NCBI RefSeq assembly: GCF_029873635.1
Contig: NC_080422.1
Location: 7,781,764-7,845,763 of the forward strand
Origin: Malania oleifera
Lineage: Eukaryota; Streptophyta; Magnoliopsida; Santalales; Ximeniaceae
DNA length: 64,000 nt
Reading direction: 5' to 3'
Position numbers and translations under genes: made by a program. Positions 56,386-64,000 of this stretch are shown here, in pieces; within the stretch, counting starts at the first letter, position 1; the number at the start of each line of letters is the position of its first letter. The notes beneath the pieces were generated by a model. That model was not told where the DNA came from. It saw only the letters and a program-made list of their open reading frames with translations, and searched no databases.

Positions 56386-57995
56386 GGAAATTATGACATT
56401 AAGTGCATCATAGGCGAAGTTAACTCACTAATACCATCTAAAGAAGAAATTATAGAACTGGAAGAAACTTTCACTCTCAAGATCCACTCAAGGTCAATGC
56501 CACGAGCATTGACCGACAAACTGCAAGAACTTGAGAAACCTACCTCCCTCTCTCTCTCCCTCCACACCCTGAAGTTTGTCTTGATCCAGAAGGGTTCTGA
56601 TTTCTGTTGGCGTGCATATTCAGAGGAGTCATTCAGCAAAAAAAAGTTCTGTGGGACATGGTTACAATCTGATTAGAGCATAAGAACATGTAGAATTTTG
56701 AATCTTGAGTTCTTGATTTCTTCCATGCTAGCAAATATGCATTTCCATTTTCTAGTTCAGCGGGTTAAAAACAATGCAATATAGGCAAGAGGCTGCATTT
56801 TACGTTGGAGCACTGCAGCCCTACAAAGGCCAACTCTGGTTTTAAATTTCTTGATGCAGTGATTTTTCTCATGATCTCAATTCCGCCTCTATTTATTTTT
56901 ATGGGTTTTGAATGGGAACAATTTGGTTTGTCTAGTACAGTGGTGCAGTACCTACATACCCACCAAAGGCAATCTGATTGAGCAATTACTATGAAATTAG
57001 ATTGATAAGTAGATTAATTATGTCCTAAATGTGTCAATTCTCTCAATGGATCAATGTTCGTCAAAATTGGGTGTGAATCATCATGTTTGGCAACACTGTA
57101 CTGGTTCCCAAAATGAGAAATATGTATCTAAAAGCTTCGCAGTTATGTTTCAGCAATTTTGGATGAAAGCAAACCAAATGCAACAGGACTCATCCAAACA
57201 TGGAAATGAAATGCAGATCAAGACATTCCCAAAAGCATCCACATCATGTCTGAACTTGTTCCTGAGTATGAATTGTCCTTGCCCAGTGACATTTGGCTAC
57301 CCATAGGACCAGATTAGCCGAGTTCTGCCCACCCACTTAGAACATTCAGTTTTAGATTTGTTCTGAGATGCTTAGAGAGTTGCTTATGACAAATGTCTGC
57401 AGTTCTGCAACCTACTCCCTTCAAAATCAAACAAGAACAAGAGAGAAGTTCAAAGCTCTCAAAAGGAGCTAATAAAATATTTTACATTTACCAAAAATAA
57501 AAAGAAACAAATAGTGACAAATCAGTGTCAACAACTAGATAAATGAGGCCTCAATCATTATGCTTAGAATATCACATGCCATACGGTTGAATTACCATCC
57601 CAAACAAACATGAGGGATCACACCATTTTTGTTCCCCAAACCTGGTAAGAGTCGTTTGGCAGAATTTATTTTCCATTAAAAGTGCCTCAAAGAAGGTACA
57701 TAATGAATAAAGCTACAACTTAAGTGAACAGAAGGATCTTTGTTGATGTTCAAAACTCTACTGAATACAAAAAGCCGATTCAATTACACAGCATGTATAT
57801 ACATTATACAGTAAAATTACAAATGTAAGATGAACATGGAGAGAGATTTAAAACACAGTAACACTCAGTACAGAGAACACCCAGCCAATATTTTGTATGA
57901 AATATATTATCTGAGCAACGGGCTGGGCAGAGCAACAAATTCCACAAGCCTAATAAGAGCTTTTGGAAGTTCCTAAGCTCATAATAGCTGTAAAG
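56386..57995. other. Flank between the LINE and the host gene
   Basis: Host-like DNA including the probable 3' UTR of the minus-strand gene. A candidate plus-strand terminal exon lies at 56,411-56,676; elsewhere I see no gene or bounded repeat. Confidence 0.45.
56411..56676 (+). CDS. Candidate terminal exon of an unrecognised gene
   Basis: A possible acceptor (CATCATAG, ending at 56,413) opens a frame reading GEVNSLIPSKEEIIELEETF, LKIHSRSMPRALTDKLQELE, then HTLKFVLIQKGSDFCWRAYS and GTWLQSD before TAG at 56,676. Composition is protein-like and not repetitive apart from a short CT tract. I do not recognise the family. It starts within about 30 bp of the LINE 5' end, so an exon separated from the rest of its gene by the transposon nest is possible, but no evidence links it firmly to the candidate exon at 10.3 kb. 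Confidence 0.25.
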
Positions 57996-60900
57996 CTAAG
58001 TAGAATCTTTTGAAGGTTTTGAACGCGCGCGCTGTCCCTTTAATCTAGCTTCAAGTAGCTTTGCCTTCAAAGTATTCTCCCTTATGCCCGGGACCAATTT
58101 TGAAGACTCAGAAATGCCAAGATCTGGGGGTGTAAGACTTGACATCCATTGTCGAACTGGGCTAGCATGACCAGCATGATTCCTCCAAGCAGGTTTACCA
58201 CATGAAGTTTTCCCACCATCATTCTCAGGATGCAGATTACCACGTTCAGGCAATGAAAATTGACCTCTTATTAGATTACTAATCACATAATTTGAGTTTA
58301 ACTCATGGGTTTCATCATGATTATTCTTTCTTTGGTAACTGTCCTCTTTGGCAGCTTCACAATTTTCAGACTTTTGAGAAATGCTTGTTTCAGCAGGGTT
58401 TCCTTCTCCTTTATTCCCCTGTTCTGGATCCACAACTGGCATTTTATTCTCACCGCACAACATGGCTCGAGCCATCTGCTCTTCAAACTTCACTTGCAAG
58501 GCAGAAGGATATCGATCTTTTAACCTTTCATGAGAAACAAGCTTCCTCTTTGTTTGATTAGATTTGAAGGCTTCATCCATATAACCTTCTACAGCTTGAT
58601 CTCCAAATGGTTCAAAGTCCCCATTGCATGGTTTGTTTAGCTCAAAACAACGCAAATCACTGCCAGCAGAATCTTCTTCTTCACCCACATCTTGAGGAGC
58701 ACTTACAGCCTCATTCAAAGGGATGGATTCCAGAGAATTCCTTCGAAAAGACCGGTCCTTTGAATTCATTGGCAACAAATCATCAGTGCCCTTAAATTTT
58801 CCCACTTGCTTAGCTTGAAGAAATGTCTCTATTTCAAACCGCAATTTGTCCACTATTGAGTCCTTTTCCGCAAAACCATGCTGAGCTTCTGCAAGCCTCG
58901 TCTGCATCCGTTCATCAAGCCATGATTCAGAAATATGAAGAATTAAACGATCATAATCAGCCTTGCCAGCCCAATCCTTATCAGATTTTTTATTTAAAGC
59001 ATGCACTACTTGTTCATAATATTTTATTCCCCTAGCAAACTCATCACAAAGGTCTTCCAACAGCTTCCGTGACTTTCTCTCTCTTTCCAGCTCTTTTAGA
59101 GCATTAGAAAAAGAAGATTTTAGGTCAGAAAGATCCCGAGCTAATTTACGGTGCAGGCTTTCTGAGCGTTTTCTTAATTTTCTCTCATCTGCCAGTTCAT
59201 CCCGCACAGATTGAACTGCAGCATTAATTCGGTCCATTTCCTTACTCTTCTGAACTAGTTTATCTTCTGCAATTTGCTTCATCAACTCATCTATTTCCTG
59301 CTGATCTGCTTGCCGGTCTCTAAGCAACTCTTTGATCCTGGAACGAGCATGGTCCAGCTCCGTTTTTAGTGCTTTGACCAGTGATATATTAGATACATGC
59401 TGCTCTTCAAGGCTCCAAATTCGGTTTAGCACTTTTAGCAGTTCTGCTGATGTTTTCAGGCTATAACCTGACTCAAGTGCCCTTCCCTTGAAATCAAGAG
59501 AACTGCCGGGGGTGACGGCAGGGTTGTAAGGTGCCAACTGCAAAAGGAGTGCATATGCGGCTATGTTAGGTGCCACCTACAAGAGTAAGCTAAATAGTGG
59601 CTATGCCTTTGGAACACTTTCAACCCAAAAAAATGAGAGCCAATGTATATTGAAATAGATGATGTCCTTCAAATCAACTTTAAATTCATAGAGCAATTCC
59701 AAAAAATGAGGTTATATTTGGTTTGCAGAATAGCTATTCCTTGGAATAAGATTGAACACGGAGAGAAACTTAGAAATAGAGGTAATAGTCATTCCTTTTG
59801 TAATCCTTATTATTTTATCCAACATGTAACAAGAAAATAATAGATATTCCCATGGTGAAATTAGAGAATAGTTATTCTTTATCTATTCCTGAAAAAGTTT
59901 CACTTTGTTATTTTCCTTATGGTAACAACGTAATTTTTTGTATAAAAAATTCTAGCTGACCTATTATAACTAATCTATTTGTAGCAACAAACATTCTACA
60001 AACCAAACATAACCTAAGTCTATAACAATTCACTTACATTTACCAACCAACAAAATTCTGCTCACAGGTGAGGCTATGTACTAATTGCTTCCATGGCTAT
60101 GAATTTTTTTACCTCCGATGACATTCAATCAATTGAACTCATTTCTGTAGGATGATACAGTGGGTCCATTAACCTTTTATTTTCTTTTTAATTTTTTTCC
60201 GTAAAATTAAAAAACATGTTTCAAAAATGGAAATAAATAAATAAATAAATAATATATATGTATATATATGGTAGTGTTTACCTCCAAGGAACTACCATAG
60301 CTTGCAGGAGAAACAGGCTGCAGAGCCCGAATGTTCCTTTCAATTGATTGGTGATGTTGCATCAATGATGCAGCTACATGCCTTCTCAAAGAACTTGCAC
60401 TTGTTGGCTGGTATAAGAAAACAGAGAAAGCTTAGTAACAGTAGAGAAACACTTCCAAATGATTACTTCAAAGTTCCATTTCTTTAAGGATGTCAGGAAT
60501 TATTTTTGTCACAGGCTTGCAGCCACAGAATCTGCAAAAGGTTCTGCTAATTTTCTCAATCGTCAATTTGAGCAGACTTTGTGATTCTAACCACATTCAC
60601 CCTTTCCCTGTCTATCTGTCTATTTTCTGACTTAGCAGAAGAAAAAAATTGGGCAAACTCTCAGAAAAAGTAAATAGAAAAAGAATCTGACTGAACATCG
60701 CTCACTACAATTTTTATTCTCTTGAATTCGTCCCTCTCCCACTCAGCCACATTAATATGGGAAAACATTTATTTATTTACCACCCAACATCATGTAGCAC
60801 TCTAAAGTCTGAATTATTCAAATTTGAAAATCTATTAGAGAGATATGCTGCAGGAGCAAAGAGCAGATGTGCATTAAAAAGACATTACAAATATATAAAA

Positions 60901-62392
60901 AATAAATAAATAAATCATTCAAGAAAAAAAGTTAAATTATGCTCCCAGAATGGAGTAAACTACGAATGGAATGGTCATGAAATAGCTTATAAATTAAAAT
61001 ATGACCTCATTATAAAGCCAATGACCACTCAAAAAATTTTATTAATCCATATCATGTAAAGGACGCTATTCCAAAATTTTACCATTACCCTATCTTATTC
61101 CATGTTAGATGGAGTAATAAAACTTGTGCAAGAGTTTTGTAAATCATTATATCTCTCTTCAATTTCTATTCCATTTTGTGGACCAAATATAACCAAAAAG
61201 TATAATCCCCACGAATGACTATGAAACTTATAGCCCTCAATTTAGTTGCAAAGATTGTAATTAATATGGTTCTGGTTTCTGAAAAACAAAAACCTTACAT
61301 ATATTTGTGTGAGGCTCTCCACTCTGCCAATTACAGGCATTTTGTTCTCTGGAGTCCTAGAAAATGAAAAAAAAGAAAATTCTAAACTTCATTTCTTTTG
61401 TTTTCCTGCATTCTCTCAACTCTCAGGAACCAACTAAATGAAAGTACATTAAACTTAATGCCATTTGGAGAAAACAAAAATATCAATAAGAATATAAAAC
61501 TTGATGAGGGGGTTTCGATCTGACCATGTGGGTTGAGGAAAAGATTCCTGGCCAACTACCATGCCAAGGACCAATTAATGGTGGTTCAAGACCTAGCGAC
61601 CCACTTCCCCTGCTCTAAATAACAGCCCAAAGGAAAAACTGTCCACAACTTCTATGAAAGTTTTGTCTTGTAAAAGAAGAATGATCGAGGGAAAAGGCAA
61701 GTCTATCTCTACTCAATAATATATTCCTTATTTAATTTCTGTAACCTTTTCCAACTGAAGCACTAGAGGGTTCTTCTAACGAACCGCTCTTGTTCACAGA
61801 CCTGTCAAATTATTCTACCCCAACCTCAACAAACAGGTAATACCCAACCACCCACTCCCATCCCCACCCTCTTTCTCTTCCTCAAAAAATATATAATCGT
61901 AGCAAAGAAAGCACTCATAGTACAACTGTACAACAGCCATTAACAAGTAAGCTATAGATTACTTATAGTACAAAAGCCATTAACAAGTAAGCTATGGATA
62001 ACTTTTGAGTACAAAAGCCATTGACAGGTAGGCGATGGATGCAAGTATGTAAACAACAAATAAAGCAAGAGGGGCAGAAATCAAGCGATCCCATATTCCC
62101 AATAGAATTTCACCAAAAAAAGTCACTGATAAATCAATAAAAAGAGAAAAGGGTTTTGGTTAATGCATAAAACCCTAAAAGGGATCACGCCGGCTGGTTC
62201 AATGGACAAACCCATAATCAAGATTAAACTAAAATATTAAAGGGTTTTCACAATCAAACAGGTAATTTTACCTGAAATAAGATACCCATTCACAAAATCC
62301 ATTTCATGAATTACAAAAACCATCAACGAACGATCAAGAAACATCAAATAAAGCAAAATTGGACAAACACAGAAACCCAGAAAAGAGCATAA

Positions 62393-62458
<66 letters not shown>

Positions 62459-62836
62459 GTCAGGAGAACTGGGAGACGGATCGTCCAAAGTGGTAGTGGG
62501 GATCTCAAAAGCCCTGTCCCTGTAGTGATGCTGCTGGTGGTGGTGGTGGTGGCGGCGGCGAAGCCTAGAAAGCGGAGGAGGAGGAGGAGGAACAGTGTCA
62601 CCCCGGTGCATCTTAGAGAGAGGGGGGTAGCGGTGAATCTCCCACAGGCTGGCGGCAAGCTTTCTAGCAGAGACAGGAGGGGGAGGAGGAACAGTGACGA
62701 AAAGCGGGTCTTTAACGACGAAAACTGGTGTGCAGAGTCCCCCTCTCTTCCCCACCAGTACTCCTCTTTTCAACTTTTCCCCCAAACACTCCTCCTTTTC
62801 TTCTACCCCTTCTTCCCTTTTCCCCACCCTTTTCAT
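57996..62836 (-). CDS. Coiled-coil protein of the At5g41620 family (three exons)
   Basis: Join of 62,836-62,456 (127 codons), 60,407-60,282 (42) and 59,537-57,996 (513 plus TAG), 682 residues, all introns phase 0 with GT-AG ends. I chose the ATG at 62,836 (MKRVGKREEGVEEKEE) because the family N-terminus closely precedes LGEKLKRGVLVGKRGG; an in-frame ATG at 62,872 would add 12 residues. Exon 1 holds PPPPPVSARKLAASLWEIHR and a His-rich run; exon 2 SLRRHVAASLMQHHQSIERN; exon 3 LAPYNPAVTPGSSLDFKGR, KVLNRIWSLEEQHVSNISLV, then a long coiled coil (about residues 200-420, ELDHARSRIKELL, LRKRSESLHRKLARDLSDLK, RERKSRKLLEDLCDEFARGI) and a conserved C-terminus (QWMSSLTPPDL, ENTLKAKLLEARLKGQRARS). Relatives are labelled USO1-like or uncharacterised; no enzyme domain or membrane segment is visible and the function is not established. 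The frame is intact. Confidence 0.93.
59709..60015. mobile_element. MITE-like inverted-repeat element in intron 2
   Basis: Left end AGGTTATATTTGGTTTGCAG and right end CAAACCAAACATAACCT form inverted repeats of about 24 bp with few mismatches around a 260-bp AT-rich centre without coding. The target duplication is unclear, so the superfamily is open. A similar end (ACCAAATATAACC) occurs in intron 1 near 61,180-61,195. Confidence 0.65.
61930..62048. repeat. Three tandem units of about 40 bp in intron 1
   Basis: Units contain AGCCATTAACAAGTAAGC or AGCCATTGACAGGTAGGC followed by TATGGAT or TATAGAT. Recognised at 61,930, 61,970 and 62,012. Confidence 0.8.
62396..62454. repeat. (GA)29 microsatellite at the first splice donor
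   Basis: Pure GA dinucleotide on the plus strand, about 59 bp. On the transcribed strand it is (TC)n that begins with the donor GT of intron 1, so the donor reads CAG|GTCTCTCTC. Confidence 0.92.
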
Positions 62837-62873
62837 CCTTTCTCTCTCTTCTCTCAAACCCTTTACACACACG

Positions 62874-62904
<31 letters not shown>

Positions 62905-63271
62905 AAGTCTAAAGCTTTTTCTGGTTGTTTTCTCTCTCATCCGCGTCCCATTTGACTGCCTCTGTCTTGTAAGGGAAAATCACCGAAACTGTACTGTTAA
63001 TTCTTCTGGTTGTTTTCGAGGAGTGATTTTTTTTTTTTTTGACTTCTTTTTGTGCTCTTCTTCTTCTTCTTCCTGTTTTGCTGCTGCTTCGTATCAGCAG
63101 CGTCCATGGCCAAAAGTACAGGAGCCATTAACACAGTCGTCACTGCGGACCTGGGCTGCGTCAGTCACCCGCCTTCCTAATTTGTTAAGCTGCGCTTGTC
63201 CCAACCGTAGCATCCCCACTTAAGACATTTCTGTGAGCACTTGCAGAATTAAATTCAAAGCTCCTTACCTC
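62837..63271 (-). promoter_or_regulatory. 5' UTR and promoter side of the coiled-coil gene
   Basis: Upstream of the ATG on the minus strand lies a GA-rich leader (62,870-62,905), a common feature of plant 5' UTRs, then unassigned sequence with a run of A on the minus strand near 63,030. No TATA box is clear. A 232-residue plus-strand frame over 62,525-63,223 overlaps exon 1 and is a shadow of the low-complexity exon. Confidence 0.5.
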
Positions 63272-64000
63272 AGGTTAAAATTCCACTCGTCCACATTTGA
63301 ATGGATAATGAGTGCTTATGAGTTATGACATGGTTGATAGGGTGAGCAAATGTTGATTCGGATAAAATTTGGTTAATTAATTGAATTAATTAAAATTTTT
63401 GATTAATGAGAATTGTTAATCGAGTCGACCGAATAGAGGGGTCTCATCGAACTGAACTCGGCCGAACTTCCTTTTCGAGTAATTCGGTTAACTAAATTTA
63501 ACCGAATTAATTTGAAATTAATTAATAAAAGCATAATATAATTGTAGATTTTTTTACCAAATACTAATTAACATATTAATAAATTAACATATAATAATTA
63601 ACATATTAACAAATTAGTTAACATATTAACAAATTAACATATACTAATTTATATTTAAATTTTAATTATTTATTAAATTTGTTATTTCGGTTAACCGAAT
63701 TAACATTCCTCTTAACCGAATCGATTAACCGATTAACCAAACTTGTAAAACTATAACCGAACAGACCGATCTTGTGTTCTTAACTGAACCAAACCGAACT
63801 GATCAATTTCAGTCGGTTAATTCGAGTTTCCCTGAATTATACTCACCCCTAATGGTTGGATCCAAAACTTAATAGACTTAAACTTTTGGATTAAGTTGGT
63901 GTTCACCCATATGTATCAAACCCACTTATGGGCTCCTCCGATCCTAACAAGTGGTATCAGAGTCGACGATTCGTAACTCTGGGTAAGCAATATCGTAAAA
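63272..64000 (+). mobile_element. Second TRIM copy: 5' LTR, primer site and start of interior
   Basis: The 5' LTR runs from about 63,272 (AATTCCACTCG, TTGAATGGATAATGAGTGCT) to CCTAACA at 63,949, interrupted at 63,338-63,851 by a hAT-type MITE. Its text matches the reverse complement of the TRIM LTR at 7823-7989. The primer site TGGTATCAGAG is at 63,952-63,962. The interior and 3' LTR lie beyond the window. Confidence 0.82.
63338..63851. mobile_element. hAT-type MITE, 514 bp
   Basis: It starts TAGGGTGAGCAAATG and ends ATACTCACCCCTA, so the ends are inverted repeats of TAGGG(G)TGAG. It is flanked by ATGGTTGA (63,330-63,337) and ATGGTTGG (63,852-63,859), an 8-bp duplication with one mismatch, as hAT transposons make. 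The interior is AT-rich with many TTCGGTTAACCGAATTAA palindromes and no coding sequence. Confidence 0.85.

Larger units (their letters stand above)
60408..62455 (-). other. Intron 1 of the coiled-coil gene
   Basis: Starts GTCTCTCTC at 62,455 and ends in ...TTATACCAG at 60,408. It contains a pure GA/TC repeat, three tandem 40-bp units, a TAAA-rich stretch near 60,895, and a MITE-like segment near 60,950-61,195. No coding sequence seen. Confidence 0.8.

Noticed and set aside
62525..63223. 232-residue plus-strand open frame
   Set aside because: It lies antisense to exon 1 and the GA-rich leader of the coiled-coil gene; low-complexity sequence keeps it open and it has no domain.
63338..63851. 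Promoter or origin suggested by many TTAACCGAATTAA palindromes
   Set aside because: Inverted ends and an 8-bp duplication define it as a hAT-type MITE; the palindromes are its interior.

Overview
This is a nuclear genome window from a flowering plant. The support is plant-type transposon families (Tekay/Del-like Ty3/gypsy with a chromodomain, Ty1/copia, Athila/Tat-like gypsy, CACTA/En-Spm, RTE LINE, TRIM, hAT MITE), initiator-tRNA-Met primer sites and one recognisable plant host gene. I cannot name the species. Almost everything before about 56.4 kb is transposable-element DNA; the clear host gene lies at 57,996-62,836 on the minus strand.

Layout. 1-3,017: end of a minus-strand Ty3/gypsy element (gag remnant, primer site, 2.16-kb LTR). 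3,018-9,460: a degraded LINE with RT, zinc finger and RNase H, a copia 3' end whose LTR carries a TRIM, and two truncated LINE tails, one only 86 bp long with a 16-bp target duplication. 9,460-11,640: mostly unassigned, with one weak candidate exon.

11,650-56,385 is a single RTE-type LINE (minus strand, about 3.2 kb when re-joined) split into three pieces by later insertions. A copia element (11,780-28,407, target duplication AAATC) sits in its 3' end. That copia holds gypsy debris, an unclassified 2.2-kb element with a 9-bp target duplication, and a gag-only Athila-like element (20,973-28,108, target duplication CCTAC). A 24.9-kb CACTA transposon (30,399-55,307, target duplication CAT) sits in the middle of the LINE reading frame. 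It carries decayed En/Spm-type transposase genes and has in turn received a 9-kb Tekay-like gypsy element (41,697-50,682, target duplication CATAA) and a related solo LTR. LINE and copia reading frames resume in frame across the CACTA, copia and 2.2-kb insertions when one target copy is removed, which confirms the order of events.

The host gene has three coding exons (127 + 42 + 513 codons) and encodes a 682-residue coiled-coil protein of the family of Arabidopsis At5g41620. Its introns hold a MITE-like element, short tandem repeats and a long GA/TC microsatellite that starts right at the first splice donor. The window ends in a second, opposite-strand copy of the same TRIM family with a hAT-type MITE inside its LTR.

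The least expected signals are: (i) arrays of a 10-bp palindrome, TCGTCGACGA and its C-to-T variants, upstream of the TATA box in six gypsy LTRs, with a gap of 8-9 bp in four of them; (ii) a GC-rich block with a 41-bp tandem repeat next to the CACTA subterminal array, laid out like the control regions of maize Spm; (iii) a gypsy polyprotein frame closed by 13 stops, 11 of them TAG, as expected from decay of methylated CAG; (iv) a hairpin-like 3' motif shared by LINEs and a gypsy element.
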